A stretch of DNA of 14,851 nucleotides from Synechococcales cyanobacterium PMM_0073 (GCA_949127695.1 CASBQH010000200.1:1-14851), one strand, 5' to 3'; counted from the first letter of the stretch, positions 1 to 6,846 are shown. Program-made: numbers and translations. The notes: a model not told the origin generated them from the sequence alone.

Positions 1-788
1 TAACTTTCTTGAGGATAGTCGGGATTGGTGAAAGTTTTGTACTGCGTTTGAGCAAGTATGCCTAACCTCAGATCTACAATTGAAGAAGGAATAACTTGCT
101 TAATTGTTTTTGGTATGTATTTATAGAGTTCCTTCAATTCCTCTAGATGCTCAATCAATTTTCGCTCATCAGTTGTCGAATACTCTGTATCAATTCTGTC
201 GTTAAGAATTTCCTGAAGCTCATCATAGTTGATTGGCTCTGAAGCCCTATTTCTTCGTATGTATATTGTATTGTTTCTAACACTTTCTCCTGACTTCAGA
301 GAAACAAACGGTATATATCTCGGATTATATTTAATAATTATTACGAGAAAGAGCTTATCCTTAAACTCCGGATGATCCTCACCTCCAAAATAGATTGGAA
401 TAACGTCATGTTCTAGTTTTTTGGGAATGTAAGTGCTGAGCTTCTTTTCGATGTCTGTGATGTCAAAACTATTAGACAAGCCGCATGGAGAAAATTGATT
501 TGATCCAATTTCCTCAACCCCGAACACGATCGCGCCACCGTTTTTGTTTGCCATCGCAAGAATATGTTTTGCCAATGAGTCGAACGGAAGCAATTCACGC
601 TTAAATTCTAAATCATTATCTTCTACAGCTTCTATCTGTAAAAGGTATTGAAAATTGAGGCGGGTAGGATCTTTTAAGACAGAAGCCAACCGTTCCTTCC
701 AAGGTTTATCTTTTTCAGGACTACTTTCCATGTATAGATCAACATCATCTATAAACAATTCTACAAACCTTAACTCCTTTTTATACAA
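1..788 (-). CDS. AlbA_2 (Schlafen-type) domain protein, C-terminus cut by window edge
   Basis: 262 codons are visible and the frame is still open at base 1, so the C-terminus lies outside the window. Residues ~60-93 (EFKRELLPFDS, then AMANKNGGAIVFGVEE) match the core of the AlbA_2 / divergent AAA-4 family, a putative nucleic-acid-binding domain found in Schlafen-like and transcription-regulator-like proteins. IYIRRNRASEPINYDEL (~175-191) fits the family's closing strand. The next ~70 residues are charged and helical and give no domain call. Start: the frame opens after a TAG at 804-806. A TTG at 788 follows GGAGGA (792-797) with only 3 bases between, which is short; the first in-frame ATG is at 731. 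The start codon overlaps the 3' end of a remnant gene upstream, suggesting former translational coupling. The region is AT-rich compared with the rest of the window, consistent with transfer. The role is unknown; such genes often sit in defence or accessory islands. Confidence 0.72.
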   Translation of the reverse strand, partial: MYKKELRFVELFIDDVDLYMESSPEKDKPWKERLASVLKDPTRLNFQYLLQIEAVEDNDLEFKRELLPFDSLAKHILAMANKNGGAIVFGVEEIGSNQFSPCGLSNSFDITDIEKKLSTYIPKKLEHDVIPIYFGGEDHPEFKDKLFLVIIIKYNPRYIPFVSLKSGESVRNNTIYIRRNRASEPINYDELQEILNDRIDTEYSTTDERKLIEHLEELKELYKYIPKTIKQVIPSSIVDLRLGILAQTQYKTFTNPDYPQES

Positions 789-970
789 GATTCCTCCATA
801 AACCTAGCTAAAGCAGGTAAATCGGCAGAATCTTTACTAATGCTATACAGATTGAGGTGGATTTGCAGAAACTCCCTGCATTCAATCTGAAATTTCTCCA
901 GTTTCCCCCTTGCGCTAAACCAGGGTTTTGCCCTACACTTTTCAAACTGGTTGGTTCCGTCCGCCAGTGA
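770..970 (-). pseudogene. 3' remnant of an unidentified gene upstream of the AlbA_2 gene
   Basis: This frame is open from a TAA at 971-973 to a TAA at 770-772. It has no ATG, GTG or TTG before the ATG at 799, which lies 9 codons from the stop. The last ~45 residues, from about position 905 down, read like real protein: LEKFQIECREFLQIHLNLYS followed by SISKDSADLPALARFMEESC. The part nearer 970 looks unlike it. The stop codon lies just inside the start of the AlbA_2 gene, the arrangement of two coupled genes in an operon. I infer that the 5' part of this gene was lost by deletion or rearrangement somewhere around 900-970. I do not recognise the family. An overlapping 68-codon ORF in another frame (808-1014) has less protein-like composition and is not called. 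Confidence 0.4.
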
Positions 971-1101
971 TTAAGGCTTGAGGCGAGGGCGCTAGCTAGA
1001 AGTGTCGGAAGCACGACTAGCCAGCTGACCTACCTATCTGACATCATCAGAGAGGCAAGCTGTGTCGATTCTACATGGATCGTTCAGCCTCGCAACCTAA
1101 G

Positions 1102-1116
1102 CGGTTTGAGAAACCG
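1102..1116 (+). other. Small perfect hairpin in the leader of the 66-aa gene
   Basis: CGGTTT-GAG-AAACCG forms a 6-bp stem with a 3-base loop. No T tract follows directly, so it does not look like a terminator. It lies about 50 bases upstream of the next gene and just upstream of a second hairpin. The region 974-1101 contains nothing else that I can support. Confidence 0.3.
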
Positions 1117-1127
1117 TCGTCTTGAGT

Positions 1128-1158
1128 CCTTTTTCTTCAACCTCACAAAAGAAAAAGG
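1128..1158 (+). promoter_or_regulatory. Leader hairpin that covers the ribosome binding site of the 66-aa gene
   Basis: CCTTTTTCTT (1128-1137) is an exact reverse complement of AAGAAAAAGG (1149-1158), with an 11-base loop. The right arm contains AAGG, the only Shine-Dalgarno-like sequence before the ATG at 1168 (9 bases away). Folding of the mRNA would therefore hide the ribosome binding site. The stem is 10 bp but nearly all A-U, so it should be weak and could open with warming or with a bound factor. That it regulates translation is inference. Confidence 0.4.
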
Positions 1159-1167
1159 CTAAATATC

Positions 1168-1368
1168 ATGACTTCAGAGTTCAACGAACTGCTGCCAGAA
1201 TCGCTTGGCGACCGAGCGCAGGTCTGGATCATCGGCACCAGAGAGCAAGTCAACCACATCATCAGCGAAATGTACGTGAGGGAAATGATCACCGACCGCA
1301 GCCAGTTTTCGCCGCTGGTTCCCGTGCCGTTTGCCCCAGGCAAATTTATGAGCGTGCTGCTGCGGTAG
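1168..1368 (+). CDS. Small conserved-looking protein of unknown function, 66 aa
   Basis: The protein has an acidic N-terminus, then VWIIGTREQVNHIISEMY (about 18-35), and ends FAPGKFMSVLLR. It has no signal peptide, membrane segment, cysteines or metal motif. The composition and clean ATG argue for a real gene, and it resembles small cyanobacterial proteins annotated only as hypothetical; I cannot name a family. The start is ATG 1168 with AAGG 9 bases upstream, inside a leader hairpin (1128-1158). A longer plus-strand frame starting at 1122 overlaps it in a different register; that frame is arginine- and histidine-rich and looks like a shadow. A 15-bp palindrome follows 7 bases after the stop and probably ends the transcript, making this a single-gene unit. 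Confidence 0.7.
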   Translation: MTSEFNELLPESLGDRAQVWIIGTREQVNHIISEMYVREMITDRSQFSPLVPVPFAPGKFMSVLLR

Positions 1369-1375
1369 TTTGATC

Positions 1376-1405
1376 ACGGGTGGGGACAAATTTGTTTCCA
1401 CCCGT
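1376..1405. terminator. 15-bp palindrome without a loop, probable terminator
   Basis: ACGGGTGGGGACAAA pairs with TTTGTTTCCACCCGT immediately next to it: 15 consecutive pairs, of which two are G-T, with no spacer. It lies 7 bases after the stop of the 66-aa gene. There is no T run on the 3' side, so it is not a textbook intrinsic terminator. An operator or protein-binding palindrome is the alternative. Confidence 0.45.
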
Positions 1406-1450
1406 CACGCAGTGTTTGGTAAATGCACTGATTTAGCAACATGCCTTCGC

Positions 1451-1478
1451 CTTCAGCAAGCCGTGTAAACTGCTGAAG
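1451..1478. repeat. Inverted repeat CTTCAGCA / TGCTGAAG in the leader of the next gene
   Basis: CTTCAGCA (1451-1458) and TGCTGAAG (1471-1478) are perfect inverted copies separated by 12 bases. The repeat lies ~125 bases upstream of the GTG start at 1603. There is no T tract, so a terminator is unlikely; an operator or leader hairpin is possible. I see nothing else in 1406-1602. Confidence 0.35.
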
Positions 1479-1602
1479 CGACGTTTCAGATCATCTGAAT
1501 ATCAATCAGCTCAGGCCGCTTCTCCCACCTCAAAGCTTGCGTTACTGCCCCGACTCCGCTACAACCTTAGTGGGATCTTGCGCCAAGACTGGGAGAAAAA
1601 TT

Positions 1603-1809
1603 GTGATTATTTGGGTAAACGAACAGATTGACCCCTGCGGCATCATCCGCGCCTGCATTGCCTGCATCGACGAGGTTCAGGCGCAAGAATGCCACGACTC
1701 GTTTGATACCAACCTCACCGCCGAGCAAAAGCAAGAAGGCTGGGTGGCACAGATGCGAACCGTCGCCTCCTGGGATGAAGTGCCCGTGAACGCCCTAAAG
1801 CTTGACTAG
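1603..1809 (+). CDS. Small conserved-looking protein of unknown function, 68 aa
   Basis: It begins IIWVNEQIDPCGIIRACI, continues with CIDEVQAQECHDSF, and ends SWDEVPVNALKLD. Three cysteines cluster in the first half (including ACIAC) plus one in ECHD, but there is no paired CxxC that would show a metal site. No signal or membrane segment is visible. Start: GTG 1603 follows GGGAG (1591-1595) by 7 bases; the same frame can be extended upstream to 1537, but that stretch is not protein-like and has no better SD. The family looks cyanobacterial, and I do not know its function. An inverted repeat lies upstream and a short tandem repeat lies downstream before the YdeI-like gene. Confidence 0.68.
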   Translation: MIIWVNEQIDPCGIIRACIACIDEVQAQECHDSFDTNLTAEQKQEGWVAQMRTVASWDEVPVNALKLD

Positions 1810-1838
1810 GAGGGCGACAAGCACCTGTCTGAGTCAGG

Positions 1839-1861
1839 TCTGTTAGATATTCTGTTAGATA
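1839..1861. repeat. Tandem repeat TCTGTTAGATA x2
   Basis: Two exact 11-base copies start at 1839 and 1851 (period 12). They are followed by a small hairpin, CTTCA-GCAAT-TGAAG (1866-1880), in the 100-base gap before the YdeI-like gene. The unit resembles the TCTGATAGAG repeats at 12524-12565. A regulatory role is possible but not shown. Confidence 0.4.
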
Positions 1862-1932
1862 GGCGCTTCAGCAATTGAAGTCACCTCAAAGCAGTTCCGA
1901 GCGATTGGTTAGTGACTTTAGATGCGTTTGCC

Positions 1933-2592
1933 ATGTCAAAATTTGCAGAGCAACTCAATGTCATCTATGCGGTCGATCGCGTCAGTTGGCGTCAGTGGCT
2001 GGGGCAAAACCACCGGGATAAACCGGGCGTCTGGCTGGTCTACTACAAGGTCAAAAGCGGCCAGCCTAGCGTGCAGTACAGCGAAGCCGTCAAAGAGGCG
2101 CTTTGCTTTGGCTGGATTGACAGTAAAGTGCAGTCCCTAGACGCAGCGCGCTATCGTCAGGTATTCACGCCGCGCAAACCCAAAAGCGTCTGGTCGAAGC
2201 TCAACAAGCAATATATCGAAGAACTGCTTGCCCAAGGGCAGATGACAGCGGCTGGTTTGGCAAAAATTGCGGCGGCAAAACAAGACGGATCATGGACGAG
2301 CTTGGATGCAGTCGAGGCGCTGATCGTGCCAGCAGATCTAGAACAGGCTTTAGCGGCAGATCAACTAGCTCAACAGGGCTTTGCCGCATTTAGCAACAGT
2401 ACCCAGAAAAATATTCTGCTTTGGATTCAGACTGCCAAGCGTCCAGAAACAAGGCTGAGCCGAATTGAGAAAACCGTGCTTGCTGCGGCAGAACGCAAAA
2501 ATCCGTTGAGTGAGAGTCCTCAAAGGAAAAGTTCCGAGCGTAAGGATTCATCAGGTGAAAAATTCTCAAGTATTGAGTTTAATCAAAGCTAG
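1933..2592 (+). CDS. YdeI/OmdA-type family protein
   Basis: This is a 219-aa protein from ATG 1933. The core GVWLVYYKVKSG, ALCFGWIDSKVQSLD and FTPRKPKSVWSKLNK is the signature of the YdeI/OmpD-associated (bacteriocin-protection) family. Members are small cytoplasmic proteins linked genetically to resistance to peptides or metal stress in some bacteria; the molecular activity is not settled. The helical C-terminal half (QGFAAFSNSTQKNILLWI, then ETRLSRIEKTVLAAAERK) also fits. The last ~25 residues are Ser/Lys/Glu-rich and go beyond the usual family end, so the gene may have gained a tail by loss of its original stop. Start: a GTG at 1912 is in frame and gives 226 aa, but neither start has a clear SD; ATG 1933 (MSKFAEQLN) looks more natural. 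The restriction-modification locus starts 28 bases downstream. Confidence 0.85.
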   Translation: MSKFAEQLNVIYAVDRVSWRQWLGQNHRDKPGVWLVYYKVKSGQPSVQYSEAVKEALCFGWIDSKVQSLDAARYRQVFTPRKPKSVWSKLNKQYIEELLAQGQMTAAGLAKIAAAKQDGSWTSLDAVEALIVPADLEQALAADQLAQQGFAAFSNSTQKNILLWIQTAKRPETRLSRIEKTVLAAAERKNPLSESPQRKSSERKDSSGEKFSSIEFNQS

Positions 2593-2620
2593 AGAGAGCA
2601 AACTTCCTGGCAGGAATCTC

Positions 2621-3685
2621 ATGGCAGAAATTGATCTCTTACGACTCGCCGCTAGCCAAAAACTCACAGCTGCCAGCCAAGCCGCAAAAGAGCAGTTTCT
2701 CACCCCTGCTCCCGTGGCGCAGCTGATGGCCGAGATGTTTGAAACCACTGATCTGCCAGAAATTTCTCTGCTTGATGCAGGTGCAGGTGCAGGCTCACTC
2801 CTGGCTGCGTTTGTGGCCGTACTTTGCCAGCGCCAGCGCCGTCCCAAGCGGTTGCGAATCGTCGCTTATGAAATAGATGCCTTGCTGGTTCGATACCTTC
2901 ATCAAACGCTATCGATCTGTGCGGCAGAGTGCAAGCTGTCCGGAATTTCCCTCGACTTTGAGATTCGTCAGGTAGATTTCATTGAGGATGCCTTGCGACT
3001 GTTGCAGCCAGCTTTGTTTGACCCAGCAACCAGTGAGAGATTCACACATGCTATTCTCAATCCGCCCTATGCCAAAATTAACCTACATTCTAAGCCCCGA
3101 TCTCTACTGAAAAAAATTGGCCTAGAGACAACCAACCTCTACGCCGGGTTTATCTTCACAGCTGCGCTGCTGCTGCAATCTAATGGCGAAATGGTCTCGA
3201 TCTCGCCCCGAAGTTTCTGCAATGGGCTGTATTTTCGAGACTTCCGCCGACTGTTTCTCAAAACGATCTCTCTGCGTCAGGTGCATCTGTTTGAGTCCCG
3301 GCAGAATACCTTTTGCGACGACAACGTATTGCAGGAAATCATAGTTGTGCAGGCAGTGAAGCAAAAGAAGCAAGGGGCGCGAGTCCAGATTAGCACTAGC
3401 TTTAGCGCCCAAGACGACTTTATCATGTCACATGAATTGCCTTATACAGATGTCGTTCATCCTACCGATCCAGCCCAGTTCATTCGGCTCTTACCAGATG
3501 GTCTGAGTCAGCGGGTGGTCGAGCAAATGGAGCAATTTAGCCATACGGTCAGCGATCTAGGATTGACCGTTTCAACGGGTCGGGTGGTAGATTTCCGGGC
3601 TCAAGCCTATCTACGTGCTGTGCCAGCGGCGGATACAGTACCTCTTATTTACCCAAGGCTTTGTCGATTACCCGAAAACAACTAA
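2621..3685 (+). pseudogene. BsuBI/PstI-type N6-adenine DNA methyltransferase, 5' part, broken by frameshift
   Basis: Family role: methylates adenine in the recognition site (CTGCAG for BsuBI/PstI) to protect the host. Motif X-like KEQFLTPAPVAQLMAEMF is at 23-40, AdoMet-binding motif I LLDAGAGAGS at 50-59, and catalytic motif IV NPPY at 147-150. STGRVVDFRAQAYLR and TVPLIYP (339-345) are typical family sequence. After TVPLIYP this frame ends in nine unrelated residues. The family continuation (GFVDYPK, then LVPNANYVLCKRFSSKEEK and WVGFENHLNYFHR) lies in another frame from about 3654. The family normally has ~5 more residues between LIYP and GF, so a deletion of around 14 bases is a better guess than a single-base error. 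The two parts together would give ~490 aa, close to M.PstI (507). Start: ATG 2621 with AGGA 7-8 bases upstream; the frame can extend to 2510 over the preceding gene, which is unlikely. Confidence 0.85.
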
Positions 3686-5075
3686 GAAACCGCAAGCATT
3701 GGTCTATACAGCCGCAACCGCAAATCTTTTGGTACCCAACGCAAATTATGTCTTATGTAAGCGCTTTTCGTCGAAGGAAGAGAAGCGCCGACTGGTTGCA
3801 GCAGTCTATGACGCCGAGCGGATGGATGGCGCTTGGGTTGGCTTTGAAAATCATCTCAATTACTTCCATCGCAGCGGGCATGGGCTTGAGCGGAGATTCG
3901 CGAGCGGCCTCGCTCTATACCTCAATTCTAGCCTGGTAGATTCCTACTTCAGGCTGTTTAATGGACATACTCAGGTTAATGCTACCGATCTACGCAGCCT
4001 AAAATATCCGACATTTGAACAACTCGTATCTTTAGGCGAGCAAGTCGGCGATTGTTTTCCATCTCAACCCGAAATTGATCAACTTGTTGAGGCATTGCTC
4101 ATGACGAATCCGGCAGAAATTAACCCTATCGCCGCTAAGTCTCGCATTGATCAAGCATTGCAAATCTTGGCGCAGCTCGGATTTCCGCGAGCCCAGCTGA
4201 ATGAGCGCTCGGCCTTGACATTACTCGCTCTGCTCGATCTCAAATCCAGCGCCCCCTGGCAAACTGCAACCGCACCCTTGATAGGAATTACGCCCATCAT
4301 GAATTTTATGGCGCAATATTACGGCAAGACTTACAAGCCAAACACGCGGGAAACAGTCCGCCGCCAGACTGTCCATCAGTTCCTTGACGCAGCCTTAATC
4401 ACAACAAACCCCGATGCTCCAGAACGCCCGATTAATAGCCCAAAAACGGTCTATCAGATTGAAGCAAGTGTTTTAGAACTATTGCGAACCTACGAAACAG
4501 GTGAGTGGGAAAAAGGGCTTCGCACTTATCTCGCTTCTGCTGAGACCCTCAAGCAGCGCTATGCTCAGGAGCGCGAAATGGCAAGGATTCCAGTCTTAAT
4601 TACAGGAAAATGGAAAAGTCTCTCGCCCGGTGGGCAAAATGTGCTAATTGAACAAATTATCAGCGAATTTGCACCTCGGTTTACCCCCGGAGGTCGGTTG
4701 CTCTATGTGGGTGACACCGACGAAAAATTTGCTCACTCTGATCAAGCTGCACTGACGCATCTAGGAGTCAGCGTCAATTCCTACGGCAAGATGCCAGATC
4801 TAATCATTCATTTCATCGAAAACAACTGGTTGGTTTTAATCGAGGCAGTCACATCGCACGGCTCGATCAACGCCAAGCGCAAACAGGAGTTGGAAACCCT
4901 TTTTAAGGGAGCGACAGTGCCCATTGTCATGGTGACGACCTTCCTGAGCCGAAAGGCTATGGTCGAATATTTGGCAGAAATTGCTTGGGAAACCGATGTC
5001 TGGGTTGCCGAGGATGCTACCCATCTGATTCACTTCAACGGTCAACAGCTTTTGCAGCTCTACCAAGCCAGTTAA
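3615..5075 (+). CDS. Methyltransferase C-terminal part read through into a complete BsuBI/PstI-type restriction endonuclease
   Basis: The frame encodes 486 aa. Residues ~14-160 are the displaced C-terminal third of the methyltransferase. Residues 163-486 (from ATG 4101, 324 aa) are a full-length BsuBI/PstI-family endonuclease; R.PstI is 326 aa. The N-terminal nuclease domain has LNERSALTLLALLDLK, ITPIMNFMAQYYGK and NTRETVRRQTVHQF. The C-terminal catalytic domain has LLYVGDTDEKFAH, GKMPDLIIHF, NWLVLIEAVTSHG, EIAWETDVWVA and THLIHFNG. PD (394-395) and E410 are candidates for the PD-(D/E)xK-like active site. No stop separates the two moieties, although in this family they are usually two genes. 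Either the ancestral methyltransferase stop was lost (an M-R fusion), or the nuclease is made from its own start at 4101. No part of the nuclease looks decayed. Confidence 0.9.
   Translation: MLCQRRIQYLLFTQGFVDYPKTTKKPQALVYTAATANLLVPNANYVLCKRFSSKEEKRRLVAAVYDAERMDGAWVGFENHLNYFHRSGHGLERRFASGLALYLNSSLVDSYFRLFNGHTQVNATDLRSLKYPTFEQLVSLGEQVGDCFPSQPEIDQLVEALLMTNPAEINPIAAKSRIDQALQILAQLGFPRAQLNERSALTLLALLDLKSSAPWQTATAPLIGITPIMNFMAQYYGKTYKPNTRETVRRQTVHQFLDAALITTNPDAPERPINSPKTVYQIEASVLELLRTYETGEWEKGLRTYLASAETLKQRYAQEREMARIPVLITGKWKSLSPGGQNVLIEQIISEFAPRFTPGGRLLYVGDTDEKFAHSDQAALTHLGVSVNSYGKMPDLIIHFIENNWLVLIEAVTSHGSINAKRKQELETLFKGATVPIVMVTTFLSRKAMVEYLAEIAWETDVWVAEDATHLIHFNGQQLLQLYQAS
4089..4103 (+). promoter_or_regulatory. 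Internal ribosome binding site and ATG for the nuclease
   Basis: GAGG (4089-4092) lies 8 bases before ATG 4101, inside the methyltransferase-derived coding sequence. Translation from here gives 324 aa, the family length. This would allow the nuclease to be made even though the upstream frame is broken. Confidence 0.5.
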
Positions 5076-5089
5076 GATAGATCGCTGAA

Positions 5090-5138
5090 AGCCTTGAGTC
5101 AACTGCAATGTCCTTAATTTAGGCGTTGAGCTAAGGCT
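5090..5138. other. Imperfect inverted repeat after the nuclease gene
   Basis: AGCCTT (5090-5095) and TCAAC (5099-5103) pair with GTTGA (5125-5129) and AAGGCT (5133-5138), leaving a 3x3 internal loop and a 21-base apical loop. It is placed 15 bases after the nuclease stop. There is no T run, so it is at best a weak terminator or a leader structure of the AAA+ gene. Confidence 0.3.
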
Positions 5139-5227
5139 GGCGATATTGGATTCTTGCCCGGATCTGTCAAAATCTTGCTAGACTCCAATTGCGCCTGCTT
5201 GTGACGATTGCTCTAGGAGCCTGCCCC

Positions 5228-6823
5228 GTGAACTTTACTCAGCTTGTCAACGCCAGAATGGTTCGCCAGGAAGCCGAGAGCCTGTACCAGACGCTGAAGC
5301 CGTTGCTGGCGGCAGAGCCGAAGTTTGGCGATTTGATTCTGACTGACCTGGCCAAAATTATTACGATTTGCGGGCGCAGCAACGGTGAAATTTCGGCCAA
5401 CGAGCTACTGGCCTATCTCACCCTCTATGCCCTGATCAAGCAAGATAGCGACAAGCTGAATGCGGCCTTTAAGATCTGGGACTTTTCGGATGCTGAGCGG
5501 CTGAAATACCAAAAAATATCGCTGAAAATTTTGCTAGATATCACCAAAGGCCAATCGGGTGATCCGAGCCAGCTAGAGCAGCTCTGGCTGCCCACGGTGC
5601 TGAACCAGTTTGATCAAGAAAAAGCATCTGGCTATTTGAACCCGATCGTCAACGCGATCTACAAATTCGCTCAAGCGGTAGTCAAATCAGACGGCGCGAT
5701 TACGATGCAAGAGATGGAGGCGCTCTCGCAGGTCTGGCAGTTGCTGCATAACTATCAGAAAATTGGCCAATATCAGGAAGCGCTGGCTCAAGTCACGCCA
5801 ATTGTAGAGCCTGGAATTGCGCCCGTTGTCACCCCGACCGTTCTCCCAACCGCTGGTTCCGCTGCTGCGCCAGTTGCCACTGAACCGGCTGCGGTGCTGG
5901 ATAAAACCGCAGAGGAGCTAGCGCAAATTTTAGCGCAGGCAATGGCTGAGCTGAATGATCTGGTGGGGATGGACAATATCAAAGCGGAAATTAAGACGCT
6001 GGCCAATTTTCTCAAGGTGCAGAAGATTCGCCAGGATCGGGGGCTAGCCACCACTTCAGTATCGCTGCATTCGGTGTTTTGTGGGCCACCCGGCACCGGC
6101 AAAACCACGATTGCTCGTCTGATTAGCCGGATCTTTCAGGGACTCGGATTTCTCAAAAAAGGCCATTTAATTGAAACCGACCGGGCGGGCATGGTGGCGG
6201 GCTATATTGGCCAAACTGCTAAGCGCGTGGATGAGCTGGTGACTTCGGCGCTAGACGGCGTGCTGTTTATTGACGAAGCCTATGCGCTGGTGCCGGGGGA
6301 TGCAGGACGTGACTTTGGCCAAGAGGCGATCGACGTGCTGCTGAAGCGGATGGAGGATTACCGCGACAGGCTGGTGGTAATCGTAGCTGGATATACCGAT
6401 GAAATGTCAGAGTTTATTGAATCGAATCCGGGTTTGAAGTCGCGCTTCAATCGCTATTTTTACTTCAACGACTATGAACCAGACGAACTGCTAGAAATTT
6501 TCGAGAAGTTTTGCCACAAGAGCCACTTCAAGCTCACTGACGCCACCCGCTATCGCCTCAAAGAGCTGTTCACCAGCCTTTATAACAACCGTGACCGCAC
6601 TTTCGGCAATGCCCGAGTTGTGCGAAACTTGTTTGAAAAAAGCATTGAGCGCCAAGCCAATCGACTCGCCGTACTCTCTGATTTTACCGACGAATTGCTG
6701 ACGACGCTGCTGCCCGAAGATATCCCCAGCCAGTTTTCCAGCGACCGAATGGCTGACGCCAAAGATGATGCCAAAAAAGATGAGGCTCGCGCAGTCAACC
6801 CATCCGCAGATCATCCGGTCTGA
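5228..6823 (+). CDS. CbbX/CfxQ-type AAA+ ATPase with TerB-like N-terminal half
   Basis: This is a 531-aa protein. The AAA+ module starts ~235: ELNDLVGMDNIKAEIKTL, Walker A GPPGTGKT (286-293), pore-loop-like GYIGQT (~325-330), Walker B VLFIDEA (345-351), arginine finger region NPGLKSRFNRY (~400-410) and sensor-2 GNARVVRN (~460-467). This is the CbxX/CfxQ family, whose members remodel partner proteins; known ones are the red-type Rubisco activase CbbX and the EccA proteins of ESX secretion. Cyanobacteria carry form IB Rubisco, so a CbbX role is not implied. The N-terminal ~190 residues are helical with two acidic turns, GRSNGEISANELL (49-61) and SDGAITMQEMEAL (154-166), like TerB-type domains. 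A Pro/Ala/Val-rich linker follows (~190-225). The C-terminus is an acidic/basic tail. Start: GTG 5228 has AGGAG (5215-5219) 8 bases upstream; a TTG at 5189 and ATG at 5258 are alternatives. The next gene follows after 23 bases, so the two are probably co-transcribed. Confidence 0.88.
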   Translation: MNFTQLVNARMVRQEAESLYQTLKPLLAAEPKFGDLILTDLAKIITICGRSNGEISANELLAYLTLYALIKQDSDKLNAAFKIWDFSDAERLKYQKISLKILLDITKGQSGDPSQLEQLWLPTVLNQFDQEKASGYLNPIVNAIYKFAQAVVKSDGAITMQEMEALSQVWQLLHNYQKIGQYQEALAQVTPIVEPGIAPVVTPTVLPTAGSAAAPVATEPAAVLDKTAEELAQILAQAMAELNDLVGMDNIKAEIKTLANFLKVQKIRQDRGLATTSVSLHSVFCGPPGTGKTTIARLISRIFQGLGFLKKGHLIETDRAGMVAGYIGQTAKRVDELVTSALDGVLFIDEAYALVPGDAGRDFGQEAIDVLLKRMEDYRDRLVVIVAGYTDEMSEFIESNPGLKSRFNRYFYFNDYEPDELLEIFEKFCHKSHFKLTDATRYRLKELFTSLYNNRDRTFGNARVVRNLFEKSIERQANRLAVLSDFTDELLTTLLPEDIPSQFSSDRMADAKDDAKKDEARAVNPSADHPV

Positions 6824-6846
6824 GCGCAGTTTTTGGGAAAAGAAAT

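Noticed and set aside
413..598. Minus-strand 61-codon ORF
   Set aside because: It lies in another frame inside the AlbA_2 gene and its composition is not protein-like.
808..1014. Minus-strand 68-codon ORF with an ATG
   Set aside because: It overlaps the remnant gene, whose frame is more protein-like. It has no SD and no recognisable motif.
1122..1373. Plus-strand 83-codon ORF over the 66-aa gene
   Set aside because: It is rich in Arg/His/Pro/Gln and is a shadow of the 1168-1368 frame, which has an SD and a natural composition.
2510..2620. Upstream extension of the methyltransferase to 2510
   Set aside because: It overlaps the YdeI-like gene by ~80 bases and lacks family sequence. ATG 2621 has an SD and begins close to motif X.
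3640..3665. Programmed ribosomal frameshift in the methyltransferase
   Set aside because: There is no strong slippery heptamer, and family residues seem to be missing, which points to a deletion rather than recoding.
5228..6823. CbbX Rubisco activase (cbbX) naming for the AAA+ gene
   Set aside because: CbbX serves red-type Rubisco. There is no Rubisco gene here, cyanobacteria use form IB, and the N-terminal half differs.
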